A stretch of DNA of 64,000 nucleotides, taken from UBA11986 sp963734955. Its GTDB lineage: Bacteria > Bacteroidota > Ignavibacteria > UBA10030 > UBA6906. The notes under the pieces were generated by a model, which was not told where the DNA came from, did no database searches, and saw only the letters and a list, made by a program, of their open reading frames with translations. The stretch lies in assembly GCA_963734955.1 (NCBI GenBank), contig CAVTJO010000008.1, positions 1 to 64,000 of the forward strand. Reading direction: 5' to 3'. Within the stretch, counting starts at the first letter, position 1. Each line of letters starts with the position of its first letter. Below are positions 53,889-62,924 of this stretch, in pieces. A program made the position numbers and the translations under genes.

Positions 53889-56132
53889 ATGAGAAAGCTC
53901 TCCTTCATCCTGCTTGTGTTGATGAGATTGGATTTGCATGCCCAAAGCAACGGTACGCTCAAAGGAAAGGTAGCAGATGATGTTACCGGAGCGACGCTTG
54001 CATCCGTGAACATTTTACTCAAAGGGACTTCCATCGGGACTACCACGGACGACGAGGGCAATTTCACAATCTCAAATGTCCCTGTCGGTGAATATGGTGT
54101 TGTCGCAAGGATTGTTGGTTACAAAACAAAACTGATCCAGAATGTGGAAATCAAAGCCGGCTCAACCACTAATATAACAATTCGGTTACAGGATGAATCT
54201 GTCCAAGTTGGAGAGATAGTTGTGTATGGAGCCTCCATGAGGGGTGAGAGATTGACAGAAGCACCTGCAGCTGTCTCCGTACTCGATGCAGCAGACATCA
54301 GGCTTAATGCCGGATCGGGACAGGTTCCGAAGCTACTCGAAACCCAGCCCGGCGTTGACATTGTTCAGAGCGGGCTCAACGACTTCAACATCAACACCAG
54401 AGGTTTCAACAGTTCTCTTAACCGTAGATTGCTTGTGTTGTTGGACGGCCGTGACCTGGCAATAGCGTTTCTTGGGGCTCAAGAATGGAATGGTCTCTCT
54501 GTTCCTGTGGAGGATTTGGGAAGGTTGGAGTTGGTTCGAGGTCCCGCGTCGGCGTTATATGGTGCCAATGCTTTCAACGGTGTGATAAACATTCAGACCC
54601 CTGCCCCCAAGAGTATTCTTGGAACGAAAGTAACGGTTGCTGGCGGAGAATTGAATAGCGCGAGAGTTGATGTTCGTCATGCCGGGACATCTGGTCCGTG
54701 GGGATACAAAGTCAACGCCGGGAGATATCAAGGTGATACGTGGAGCGTCAACAGGCAGAATCTCCATTTTGAATATGACGGCTTCAGTCTGCTGGACAAC
54801 GAGGAAGCTCAGTTGAAATCGCGCCGGGTTGCTTCAACATACGGCTCGGCACGGGTTGACTACGATTTTCAAGACGGAGGGACTGCCATTGCCGAGGGTG
54901 GAATGTCGGAGGTCGAAGGCGAAATCTTTGTGACCGGAATTGGACGCGTCCAGGTTCCGAAGGCGCAGAAGCCATGGGGCCGGTTGTCGTACTCCAATAG
55001 CTCGATCTATGCACAGGTGTGGAGCGCGGGGCGCGCATCAGTCAGGCCACAGCTTTCGCTCTCGTCGGGTCTCCCGCTTGATGAGCATTCCTCAATTACC
55101 CAGGCAGACCTGCAATATCGAACATCGTTCCTTTCAGATAATCTCTTCCTCGTGGGTGGGCTTTCAGCGCGTTACCAGTCCATCGACACAAAACGTACAT
55201 TAATGCTCTCGCCGAGATATGATAACGCCTCTGGTGTCTACGCCCAGCTTGAGTATTCTCCGAATGACAATTGGAAGGTCGTGGGTGCAACCCGCTGGGA
55301 TCGAAGTACACTGCATGACGATCAGATCTCGCCCAAAGCTGCAGTGGTCTGGTCCCCGAGCAAGAGCCACTCATTCAGGGCCACGTATAACGAAGCGTTC
55401 CAGGCGCCAAACCTTTCCGAGTTATATCTGTTTGTTTTGAGAACTGCAACAAACCCATACACGGGTCTGCGATCGTACGTTGCCTACCATGGCAATGATC
55501 AACTCAAGGTTGAAAAGATTTCAGGTTACGAGCTCGGGTACAAGGGAGTATTCGAGAACGCTCTATTCGTTACAGTAGACGGATACTTCAATATCCTGAA
55601 AGACTTCATCACCGACCTTGCCCCGGGCGTTCATCCGCTTTATCCCGAACCGACGGTCCTTCCCGAAGACACGTCTGGATTTGTGCGAGCAGTCTGGTCG
55701 TACAACAACGCGGGAAGAGTGCACGAAAAGGGAATTGAAGCCGGGCTCACCTATTACATCTCCGATAGTTGGATGTTGGACCTTAACTACGCGTTCTTTG
55801 ACTTCACAATTCTTGAGAAGGGCCCCAGTGACATTCTGCTACCTAATGCACCGAAACACAAGATCAATGGAGGCTTCACGTACCGGGATCACCACGGATA
55901 CCAGATCAGCCTGTCAGCGAAGTATGTTCCTTCGTTCGATTGGGCAGCAGGGATCTACGATGGAAGAATACTGGCATACACTACTATAAACCTCGCGGCA
56001 AGTTACCAACTGAATGACCATTTTGCGTTTGGTCTTAATGTAGCGAATCTATTGGATCGCGAACATTACGAGATTTTCGGTGGGTCGTTCATCAAGAGGA
56101 GGGCCATTTTCAGTACGACTGCAACTTTCTGA
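53889..56132 (+). CDS. TonB-dependent outer-membrane receptor
   Basis: 747 residues. Signal peptide MRKLSFILLVLMRLDLHAQ, then a carboxypeptidase-like regulatory domain (about 25-110, GKVADDVTGATLASVNILLK, NFTISNVPVGEYGVVARI), the plug (about 120-240, PKLLETQPGVDIVQSGLNDF, LELVRGPASALYGANAFNGV) and the beta-barrel ending in NLLDREHYEIFGGSFIKRRA. An N-terminal regulatory domain of this kind is common in Bacteroidota receptors. Substrate unknown: an iron or cobalamin complex is as likely as sugar. No SusD partner. Start: the inner ATG. Confidence 0.93.
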   Translation: MRKLSFILLVLMRLDLHAQSNGTLKGKVADDVTGATLASVNILLKGTSIGTTTDDEGNFTISNVPVGEYGVVARIVGYKTKLIQNVEIKAGSTTNITIRLQDESVQVGEIVVYGASMRGERLTEAPAAVSVLDAADIRLNAGSGQVPKLLETQPGVDIVQSGLNDFNINTRGFNSSLNRRLLVLLDGRDLAIAFLGAQEWNGLSVPVEDLGRLELVRGPASALYGANAFNGVINIQTPAPKSILGTKVTVAGGELNSARVDVRHAGTSGPWGYKVNAGRYQGDTWSVNRQNLHFEYDGFSLLDNEEAQLKSRRVASTYGSARVDYDFQDGGTAIAEGGMSEVEGEIFVTGIGRVQVPKAQKPWGRLSYSNSSIYAQVWSAGRASVRPQLSLSSGLPLDEHSSITQADLQYRTSFLSDNLFLVGGLSARYQSIDTKRTLMLSPRYDNASGVYAQLEYSPNDNWKVVGATRWDRSTLHDDQISPKAAVVWSPSKSHSFRATYNEAFQAPNLSELYLFVLRTATNPYTGLRSYVAYHGNDQLKVEKISGYELGYKGVFENALFVTVDGYFNILKDFITDLAPGVHPLYPEPTVLPEDTSGFVRAVWSYNNAGRVHEKGIEAGLTYYISDSWMLDLNYAFFDFTILEKGPSDILLPNAPKHKINGGFTYRDHHGYQISLSAKYVPSFDWAAGIYDGRILAYTTINLAASYQLNDHFAFGLNVANLLDREHYEIFGGSFIKRRAIFSTTATF

Positions 56133-56157
56133 GCCCCCGAAAATAGATTGAAAAGCA

Positions 56158-56190
56158 CAAAGGCAAGCCACTCGCTGGGCTTGCCTTTTC
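56158..56190 (+). terminator. Terminator between the receptor and SufT-like genes
   Basis: AAGGCAAGCC pairs with GGCTTGCCTT around CACTCGCT, followed by TTTT. It probably ends transcription from both sides, since the next gene is convergent. Confidence 0.75.
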
Positions 56191-56227
56191 ACTTCCTTCC
56201 CGCTGTCAGGCGAGAATTGTCTGAGGC

Positions 56228-56551
56228 TTATTGTATAGGCATCCCGAGTTTCTTTCGGGCATCGGCCGACATCCGCGTAGGTGACCACGCGGGATCCCAG
56301 ACGATTCTCACGTCGGCGTCCTTAACCCCCGGAACCTTGAGAACGCGATTGCGCACATTCTGCGAAATCATGCCGCTCATGCCACAACCCGGGGACGTCA
56401 ATGTCATTTTCACCCCGACCCAATCATCAATGATCTTGATATCGTAAATCAGGCCAAGGTCAACAAGGTTAACCGGGATCTCGGGATCGTAACACTCTTT
56501 TAGGGCCTCAATGACCTGTGTTTCCGAAATTGCCAATTTTTGTTCTTCCAT
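56228..56551 (-). CDS. MIP18/SufT-family iron-sulfur assembly protein
   Basis: 107 residues of DUF59: VIEALKECYDPEIPVNLVDL, LIYDIKIIDDWVGVKMTLTS, PGCGMSGMISQNVRNRVLKV. The PGCGM cysteine and DPEIPV are conserved. It belongs to the SufT/PaaD group that assists Fe-S cluster insertion. Convergent with the receptor. Confidence 0.88.
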   Translation of the reverse strand: MEEQKLAISETQVIEALKECYDPEIPVNLVDLGLIYDIKIIDDWVGVKMTLTSPGCGMSGMISQNVRNRVLKVPGVKDADVRIVWDPAWSPTRMSADARKKLGMPIQ

Positions 56552-56758
56552 GTCTAACTCCCTTCAATACATAGCTAAAGATACTTCTTTCTTCACGGAG
56601 TTACAACCTGAATTCCCAGTCGGCTCAAGGGCCAAAAGTCTCCCCCTGACGAAGGTGACCATACAAAACGTGAGAAGGCTCAGGACACGAGCGTTCGCAC
56701 GAACGGCATTGCATTTCAATGTTTCCAAGGAACATTCACATCCTTTGTGTTCCGCAGT

Positions 56759-56941
56759 TTACAGCTGTAAGAATGTTGGCCGGGATCTTTTCTTGATGCT
56801 CTCAAGCGCTTCGGATGAGCAATCGCAATCGTGTCCGCAGGCTCTTTGTTTTGCCATCCGATGTTTCCTCATTTCGTAGCGGATAAGAAGCGCAAGAGTA
56901 AGGCCGACGATAGCAAGGGATATGAGTTGCTGCCAGTCCAT
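56759..56941 (-). CDS. FeoB-associated cysteine-rich membrane protein
   Basis: 60 residues: one membrane helix (MDWQQLISLAIVGLTLALLI), then a basic-to-cysteine-rich tail RACGHDCDCSSEALESIKK. Family members follow feoB and are thought to help ferrous iron transport. It starts 1 base after the feoB stop. A longer upstream in-frame start is less likely. Confidence 0.82.
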   Translation of the reverse strand: MDWQQLISLAIVGLTLALLIRYEMRKHRMAKQRACGHDCDCSSEALESIKKRSRPTFLQL

Positions 56942-56942
56942 C

Positions 56943-59060
56943 TTATCTGCCGAATCCCAAGATGAGACCCGCATGATAGACAACAAACGTTGCACCGTAT
57001 GCAAGTGAGGTCATGTATCCGATCTGGAAGAGGGGCCACTTCCAGCCATTCGTTTCCCGTCGCATCACAGCCACGGTGGACATGCACTGCATCGCAAGAA
57101 CATAGTACACCATGATGCAGATCGCGGTAAGAGCCGTGAATGTTGGCATTCCAGTGGCCGGATCCCGATCGGATCGCATCTGCTCCTTGAGTGATACGCT
57201 GCCATCTGATTGGTCGCTATTCTGGATATTGTAAATGGTCCCCATGGTGCTCACGAAAACCTCTCTTTGGAGCAACGAACTGATCAATCCGATGCCGACT
57301 TTCCAGTCAAAGCCGAGCGGCTTGATCAACGGTTCGATCACCTGTCCCGCCATGCCGACGAAACTGTGCTTCAATTGTTCGGAAGGCGTAGTGTGTTCGA
57401 TTTTTGGATACGATGCGAGGAACCACAGGACGATCGAGACACCCAGAATAATCGTGCCGGCTTTCTTCAAAAACAGAAGTGAACGTTCCCACATATGCAG
57501 GAGAACGGATTTCAATGACGGCATCTTGTAGGGAGGCAGTTCCATGATAAATATGGGAGGGGAGCCTTTGAGGAGCGTTTTCTTGAATAACCAGGCCATC
57601 ATCAAGGCGGTGAGCAGGCCCAGCAAGTACATGGAGAAGAGGGTAATCCCTGCAAGCGAAAATACTCCCAGCACCATAGTCTTGGGAATGAACGCGGCAA
57701 TCAACAATGTGTACACTGGCAGCCGTGCGCTGCAGCTCATCAGCGGTGCAACAAGCATTGTGGCAAGTCGGTCCTTCGGATTCTCGATCGTTCGTGTCGC
57801 CATGATCCCGGGTATCGCACATGCGAAAGAACTGAGGAGAGGAATGAAAGACTTTCCGTGCAACCCCACCTTGCTCATCAAGCGGTCCATAATGAACGCT
57901 GCCCGGGACATGTATCCGCTATCCTCAAGAAGTCCAAGAAAAAGAAAGAGGAACGCAATCTGAGGGAGGAAGGCGACAACGGCAGATACACCGGCAAGCG
58001 CGCCATTTACGGTAAGCTCTCGAAGGTCGCCTGGAGGCATCAGACGTGTCACTTCTTGTCCGACCCAATTAAACGCACCCCCAATAAGTTCCATCGGCGC
58101 ATTCGCCCAGTTGAAGATACTCTGGAACATGACCGCCATCAGCGCGAGGAATACCATGAACCCCCACACCCTATGTGTCACGATCCGGTCAATCCTGTCG
58201 CTCACAGTCGTGTCGCCCTGCTTCTCCTGGACGATGGATTTTGCACAGACCTCTCTGATCCATTCGTACCTGGATTCGACAAAAACCGACTGTCGATCAA
58301 AACCAAGGAAATCAAGCTTCTGATGATCCTTCCGCACATGTTCGACGATTTCCGGAGAGTAGTGTTCACCCTGATCCGGATCAGAACCCGAGCCGGTCAA
58401 CAGCAAGATTGCATTGTGAAAAGCAACATGCTCAGGCATCTTGTCGATCGATTGAAGCATGTCAACAAGCTCTTCGCATTCCTTCTGGACAGGTTCAGGC
58501 AGGTGCCACTGTCGAAGTCGTCCGGCGGATATGTTGTTGAAGAGGATGGCATGCTTGAGTTCTTGAACACCTGTACCCTTATTGGCTATAGTTGGGATTA
58601 CCCTTACTCCCAATTCCCGTTCAAGAGTGGCGATGTCAATTTCTGTTCCCTGCCCTGCGGCAACATCCATCATGTTAAGGGCGACGATAACAGGAAGATT
58701 TCGATCGATGACCTGACTGACGAGATACAGGTTGCGTTCAATATTGCTTGCATCTACAACGCAAATGACCAGCTGTGGTGGGGGAGTATGGTTGGCTCGT
58801 CCGAGCAATACATCTGTTGCGATTCGTTCGTCGGGAGAGTTGGCCGTGAGGCTGTACGTGCCAGGCAGGTCGATGACTGTTGCGTCGAGCCCATTCTCGA
58901 AATCGATCCGCCCTTCTTTCTTCTCCACTGTAACACCGGGGTAGTTTCCGACCTTCTGTCGAAGACCCGTAAGGGCATTGAAGAGGGTTGTCTTGCCTGC
59001 ATTTGGGTTTCCTATCACTGCGATATTGCGGAATCGCAATTCGTGAAGGTCAGTTGTCAT
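56943..59060 (-). CDS. feoB: Ferrous iron transporter FeoB
   Basis: 705 residues. G domain with GNPNAGKTTLFNALTGLRQK (G1), GVTVEKKEG, DLPGTYSL (G3), ALNMMDVAAG (G4), then the GDI region and 8-10 membrane helices with the Gate motifs RMPVYTLLI-like ARLPVYTLLIAAFIPKT and FVSTMGTIYNI. It transports Fe(II) inwards. Intact, two bases from feoA. In-operon order is fur, feoA, feoA, feoB, FeoB-associated protein. Confidence 0.96.
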   Translation of the reverse strand: MTTDLHELRFRNIAVIGNPNAGKTTLFNALTGLRQKVGNYPGVTVEKKEGRIDFENGLDATVIDLPGTYSLTANSPDERIATDVLLGRANHTPPPQLVICVVDASNIERNLYLVSQVIDRNLPVIVALNMMDVAAGQGTEIDIATLERELGVRVIPTIANKGTGVQELKHAILFNNISAGRLRQWHLPEPVQKECEELVDMLQSIDKMPEHVAFHNAILLLTGSGSDPDQGEHYSPEIVEHVRKDHQKLDFLGFDRQSVFVESRYEWIREVCAKSIVQEKQGDTTVSDRIDRIVTHRVWGFMVFLALMAVMFQSIFNWANAPMELIGGAFNWVGQEVTRLMPPGDLRELTVNGALAGVSAVVAFLPQIAFLFLFLGLLEDSGYMSRAAFIMDRLMSKVGLHGKSFIPLLSSFACAIPGIMATRTIENPKDRLATMLVAPLMSCSARLPVYTLLIAAFIPKTMVLGVFSLAGITLFSMYLLGLLTALMMAWLFKKTLLKGSPPIFIMELPPYKMPSLKSVLLHMWERSLLFLKKAGTIILGVSIVLWFLASYPKIEHTTPSEQLKHSFVGMAGQVIEPLIKPLGFDWKVGIGLISSLLQREVFVSTMGTIYNIQNSDQSDGSVSLKEQMRSDRDPATGMPTFTALTAICIMVYYVLAMQCMSTVAVMRRETNGWKWPLFQIGYMTSLAYGATFVVYHAGLILGFGR

Positions 59061-59062
59061 GC

Positions 59063-59302
59063 CTACTTCTCTCTCCTTACCACTATCGCTTCTGCTTCCA
59101 CTTTTCGTAGCGAGAGGCGATACCCCTTGATCTTCACCTCCATCGGGTCCCCCATTGGGGCAACTCGAACAAGTTCGACCAACGCTCCTCTTGTCATACC
59201 CAACTCCATCAGCCTCTGCCTTATATGTGGAGTTGATGTGTGTAGGTGCTTGATCACGGCACGGTCGCCTGGGCGAAGCGCGCTCAATGCAACTTCGGTC
59301 AT
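59063..59302 (-). CDS. feoA: FeoA
   Basis: 79 residues: TEVALSALRPGDRAVIKHLH, IRQRLMELGMTRGALVELVR, APMGDPMEVKIKGYRLSLRK. SH3-like FeoA domain which helps FeoB. Overlap is absent but the gaps to neighbours are 2-3 bases. Confidence 0.94.
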   Translation of the reverse strand: MTEVALSALRPGDRAVIKHLHTSTPHIRQRLMELGMTRGALVELVRVAPMGDPMEVKIKGYRLSLRKVEAEAIVVRREK

Positions 59303-59305
59303 TTC

Positions 59306-59542
59306 CTACTCGAACCGCGAAACGTAAATATTGTTTGCCACATTGACGTTCAGGCCAATGCGCGTATTGCAGACTTCACAGATCAAGCATGCGTTGTGCC
59401 GGGAGATGCACCGGATAACTGCGTTCTCACAAAATCCCAGCTCCCGGAGCCGCATACATATTTCAGGTCGCGAGTGTACCAGGTTTCGGACCGATAATTT
59501 CTTTCCTACTGGAGCGGTTGAAAGACTGAACACCGAATTCAT
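59306..59542 (-). CDS. Second FeoA-type protein, cysteine-rich
   Basis: 78 residues: MNSVFSLSTAPVGKKLSVRN, LVHSRPEICMRLRELGFCEN, AVIRCISRHNACLICEVCNT. A FeoA fold with five cysteines in the second half. Two FeoA proteins per feo operon are common in Bacteroidota and relatives. It may bind iron or interact with FeoB separately. Confidence 0.85.
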   Translation of the reverse strand: MNSVFSLSTAPVGKKLSVRNLVHSRPEICMRLRELGFCENAVIRCISRHNACLICEVCNTRIGLNVNVANNIYVSRFE

Positions 59543-59548
59543 ATTATT

Positions 59549-59992
59549 CTACGCTTTCTTTCTGCATTTTGAGCATGTGCCGAAAATCTGGAGGGTCGAG
59601 CTTTGGGCCGAGAAGTTCTTGTCAGTGCAAACCGTGTCCTGTATCTCTTCGAGCTTTTCATTGATGAACTCGATAATGTCGCCGCACTGAAGGCAGATCA
59701 AATGGTGATGTTGAGGGCGACCAAAGGCCTTCTCGTACCGCGAGGTGCTCTCAGCAAATCGATACTTTGACACAAGCCCGCAGTCTTGAAGAATGTCAAG
59801 GGTGTTGTACACGGTTGCCTTTGAGACCTTCACTCCGCTTGCTGCCAGTCGATAGTACAAGGAATCAGCGTCGAAATGTCCTTGAATCTCAAGGATCGCG
59901 TCAAGTATGGCGTATCGCTCTGGCGTTGTCCTTTGCTTCCTACCTAACTTGAGGTGGTTCGTGAGGATTTCTCTGGCTGCTTGATTGTCCAT
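59549..59992 (-). CDS. fur: Fur-family transcriptional regulator
   Basis: 147 residues. Winged helix TTPERYAILDAILEIQGHFD, KVSKATVYNTLDILQDCGLV; metal-binding GRPQHHHLICLQCGDIIEF (HHH and CxxC) and FGTCSKCRKKA (CxxC). First gene of the feo operon, 6 bases from the next, so likely autoregulated through the box just upstream. Fur or PerR type cannot be fixed. Confidence 0.93.
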   Translation of the reverse strand: MDNQAAREILTNHLKLGRKQRTTPERYAILDAILEIQGHFDADSLYYRLAASGVKVSKATVYNTLDILQDCGLVSKYRFAESTSRYEKAFGRPQHHHLICLQCGDIIEFINEKLEEIQDTVCTDKNFSAQSSTLQIFGTCSKCRKKA

Positions 59993-60002
59993 CTCGTTCC
60001 TT

Positions 60003-60021
60003 ATTTAGAATTAGTCTAAAT
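60003..60021 (-). promoter_or_regulatory. Fur-type operator of the feo operon
   Basis: TTTAGA (60004-60009) and TCTAAA (60015-60020) form a perfect inverted repeat with a 5-base spacer, extending to ATTTAGAATTAGTCTAAAT. It lies 11 bases before the fur start, in the promoter. Metal-loaded Fur would shut off the operon. Confidence 0.75.
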
Positions 60022-60237
60022 AAAAATAGGAATATTGTATAACGAAGTCAAGGCTTTTAGCACATTTGATGGTTCATGCTTCGTGATTAAACGAATGGAA
60101 CAAATCCGTGGAAGTCCAGCAGATTGTCCTCTGATATCATCGTTTTTCGCACAATTTGCTTGCATTTTCTTTCGGTATTCGTATATTCCAATCGCATAAG
60201 ATTACTCTGTTATCCTTCATTGTTTACCTGAATTGAA

Positions 60238-61341
60238 TTGCGCAAATCTAAGCTCCTGAGTGGCAAACTGATCCAACCATCGCCAATTTCAAAGAATATT
60301 GACGTGTGCAAATTGGTCGACGAGTATTTTCAGGCGTATAATGCTGGGAGACTTCGGGAGGCATGCCAGCTCTTTGTGGAAAAAATGCTCGAACCGGACG
60401 TGACCATTGGAATGAGTCTGACAGGTGCACTGACTCCGGCTGGGTTGGGCGGATCCTGCATTGTTCCTCTTATCAAATCAGGGTTTGTTGACTGGATTGT
60501 CAGCACGGGTGCAAATCTCTATCACGACACGCATTTTGCGATAGGGCATTCCTTGCATCGTGGTTCGCCTTTCCTCGACGACAGGATTCTTAGAGAAGAG
60601 GGAGTAATCAGGATCTACGACATTCTGTTTGATTATGACGTGTTGCTGAGTACAGATGAATTCTTTCGCAACGTGATAAGGCTTGAGGAGTTTCAAAAGG
60701 AGATGGGAACGGCTGAGTTGCATTATCGGCTGGGCCGCTATGTTGCGGAAAGAGAGAAAGCACTAAAGATCAAAGATGCGAGCGTTCTTGCGACCGCGTA
60801 CAAATGTGGCGTGCCGGTGTACACATCTTCCCCCGGCGACAGTTCGATAGGGATGAACATCGCCGAGGCTGAACTCTCCGGGTTTGGGACCAGGATCGAT
60901 GTGTTGTTGGACGTGAACGAAACCGCCGCGCTTGTGCTCGACGCCAAAAGAGGCAAGGGTCGGAGCGGAGTTTTGATTTTTGGCGGCGGTTCACCGAAGA
61001 ACTTCATGCTGCAAACAGAACCTCAGATCCAGGAGGTTCTGCAGATAGAGGAACGGGGGCACGATTTTTTCCTTCAAGTAACAGATGCGCGCCCGGACAC
61101 AGGAGGACTGTCGGGGGCCACCCCATCGGAAGCTGTCAGTTGGGGAAAACTCGACCCTGATAGGCTCCCCGATACTGTCGTCGCGTATCTCGATTCCACC
61201 ATTGCCATGCCTATCATAACTTCGTACGCGATGAGAAAAAGAAAACCGCGTCCGCTGAAGCGTCTCTATGATCGGCGGGAAGCCATGGTAGAGAGACTCA
61301 GATTGGCGTACCATCGTGCAAAGGTTAGACAAAAAGGCTGA
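60238..61341 (+). CDS. Deoxyhypusine synthase-like protein
   Basis: 367 residues with NAD- and spermidine-binding regions TGALTPAGLGGSCIVPLIKS, GFVDWIVSTGANLYHDTHFA, VLIFGGGSPKNF and the catalytic EAVSWGK (active-site lysine conserved). Archaeal and eukaryotic relatives modify IF5A; bacterial ones may make homospermidine. Starts at TTG, because no other start fits. The neighbouring small gene is an Hc1-like histone. Confidence 0.88.
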   Translation: MRKSKLLSGKLIQPSPISKNIDVCKLVDEYFQAYNAGRLREACQLFVEKMLEPDVTIGMSLTGALTPAGLGGSCIVPLIKSGFVDWIVSTGANLYHDTHFAIGHSLHRGSPFLDDRILREEGVIRIYDILFDYDVLLSTDEFFRNVIRLEEFQKEMGTAELHYRLGRYVAEREKALKIKDASVLATAYKCGVPVYTSSPGDSSIGMNIAEAELSGFGTRIDVLLDVNETAALVLDAKRGKGRSGVLIFGGGSPKNFMLQTEPQIQEVLQIEERGHDFFLQVTDARPDTGGLSGATPSEAVSWGKLDPDRLPDTVVAYLDSTIAMPIITSYAMRKRKPRPLKRLYDRREAMVERLRLAYHRAKVRQKG

Positions 61342-61391
61342 ATCCAGAAACAACTCCAACCGGACATTCACCAAACTCTAGGGAGGCATAC

Positions 61392-61583
61392 ATGAGTAGA
61401 TTTCAGGAACTGAAGGACTTGATCGGAACGTTCGAGAAGGATTTTGTAAAGTTCTATGACAAGGGAAACAAGTCTGCAGGAACACGGGTGAGGAAAGCAA
61501 TGAACGAATTGAAGCGGAAGGCCCAAGAAATTAGAAAGGAAGTTCAGGAGATAAAGGCGCAGGCAAAGGATCAGCAATCCTGA
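61392..61583 (+). CDS. Hc1-like histone-H1 family protein
   Basis: 63 residues, MSRFQELKDLIGTFEKDFVK, FYDKGNKSAGTRVRKAMNEL, KRKAQEIRKEVQEIKAQAKD. GGGAGG 6 bases before the ATG. Small basic proteins of this type in Bacteroidota bind DNA. Confidence 0.82.
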   Translation: MSRFQELKDLIGTFEKDFVKFYDKGNKSAGTRVRKAMNELKRKAQEIRKEVQEIKAQAKDQQS

Positions 61584-61692
61584 ACGCGCGGAACCTCCGG
61601 GAGACACGCCCGGTGTGGCCGCGGTGGGATGGTCATACAGAATGTGTCTCCCGAAGTTAGGCCAAGGCGGAAAATTCTGCGGGTATCAAACC

Positions 61693-61719
61693 AAAGAACC
61701 CATTGTTGATGGGTTCTTT
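61693..61719. terminator. Palindromic terminator between the Hc1-like and rpsU genes
   Basis: AAAGAACCCA pairs with TGGGTTCTTT around TTGTTGA. Both sides carry T/A runs, so it can end transcription from both converging genes. Confidence 0.7.
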
Positions 61720-61728
61720 GGGGTTCAA

Positions 61729-61923
61729 TCAATTCTGCTCTGCCAGGGTTCGCTGCGCTCTTCTGACAGCCTTCACCTTCTTCATCCTCTTCTTTACGGA
61801 AGGCTTTGTGAAGTAGGCGCGCTTCTTGAATTCTTTGAGAACTCCTGATCGCTCATACTTCTTCTTGAATCGTTTTAGTGCGCGATCAATAGGCTCGTTC
61901 TCAGAAACTACTATACCAACCAA
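61729..61923 (-). CDS. rpsU: 30S ribosomal protein S21
   Basis: 64 residues: VGIVVSENEPIDRALKRFKK, KYERSGVLKEFKKRAYFTKP, SVKKRMKKVKAVRRAQ. TTG start with GAGGAGG ten bases before. Intact. Confidence 0.95.
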   Translation of the reverse strand: MVGIVVSENEPIDRALKRFKKKYERSGVLKEFKKRAYFTKPSVKKRMKKVKAVRRAQRTLAEQN

Positions 61924-61974
61924 AGCTTATTCACCTCCTCAGTGTTTTACTGGTCCTGGATTCTGGAGTTGTTT

Positions 61975-62358
61975 CTACTCCTGGTCGGCGGTTACGCTCT
62001 CGAGCAGCCTGCGTTCGCCTAGTTTCTCGAATGAAACGACGATGGAGTGTTCGCCACGTGATGTTCGCTCTTTTGAAATAATCTTGCCAACATCATCCCA
62101 TCCAGAATGGAATATTGCCTGACCAATAGCATACGTGGCTTCCGGGCTATACTCTGCACAGTCGGCCTTCTCCGGTTTCTTCTTTGATTCTTCCTGTATC
62201 TTTTTCAGCTCGTTTACATCCACGAGTGATGCATGTCTGCACCGCGTGCATCGGTACCACGTTCTTTCCGGCTGATTCTCAACTGATCCCACCATTTCCA
62301 TCTTGGTGATGCGCTCACAGCGGCCACAATAGTGGGAAATGCTCTTTCCCCTTGCCAT
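61975..62358 (-). CDS. Zinc-ribbon and SH3-like hypothetical protein
   Basis: 127 residues. A zinc ribbon with ISHYCGRCERITKMEMVG and WYRCTRCRHAS, a charged linker, and a C-terminal domain GQAIFHSGWDDVGKIISKER, HSIVVSFEKLGERRLLE resembling a CarD-like or SH3 fold. AGGAGG upstream of the ATG. Might bind RNA polymerase or RNA. It follows rpsU upstream. Confidence 0.7.
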   Translation of the reverse strand: MARGKSISHYCGRCERITKMEMVGSVENQPERTWYRCTRCRHASLVDVNELKKIQEESKKKPEKADCAEYSPEATYAIGQAIFHSGWDDVGKIISKERTSRGEHSIVVSFEKLGERRLLESVTADQE

Positions 62359-62642
62359 ACGACTACCTCCTATTAAAATCAGAGCGATTCGACTTGAACT
62401 CGGGGAGCGGTGCCGGAACCTGCACCGCATTTGGCAGGTGTGCAAATCTTATCACGTACAAGGTACGGCATTTCTCAGAATTAGTCAAGGTGTTGGCCTT
62501 TCAGCCAGCTTGCTTCGGCAGACCGGCTTTTGTACATTGGGGTAGGGTTTTGCTTCAAGGGTATTTTCCCACCCATCCTTTTGGGAATAGCTTCCGTGAA
62601 CGATACGTTGTATTCTTGCGCTCAGCAAGCGATGAAGTAGCA

Positions 62643-62716
62643 GGGCCCTTAGCTCAGTTGGTTAGAGCAGCAGACTCATAATCTGCTGGTCGTAGGTTCG
62701 AGTCCTACAGGGCCCA
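62643..62716 (+). tRNA. tRNA-Met (CAT), elongator type
   Basis: 74 bases. Acceptor GGGCCCT / AGGGCCC with discriminator A, D arm AGCTCAGTTGGTTAGAGC, anticodon stem CAGCA... with loop CTCATAA (anticodon CAT), variable GGTCG, T arm TAGGTTCGAGTCCTA. No encoded CCA. Tone of the loop and acceptor fit elongator Met rather than initiator (acceptor pair 1-72 is present) or Ile. Confidence 0.92.
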
Positions 62717-62924
62717 CAAATCCCACCGATACTGACCTTCTTGACACAATCACCACCTTCCGCTGTTAATTCTGCTGAAATGGTGTAATTTTTACATCCT
62801 GTTCTAACTCCCTATTCTACAATACACTTCAGAACAGGCATTTCTCATTTGGCGTAACCTTTGTACCTAAACACATATGAAAAAGGGCACCAAATCGGCT
62901 TCGAAATTGTGATTAGGGCTTTGG

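Noticed and set aside
57858..59327. 489-residue plus-strand open frame
   Set aside because: Antisense of feoB; FeoB motifs are all clear on the minus strand.
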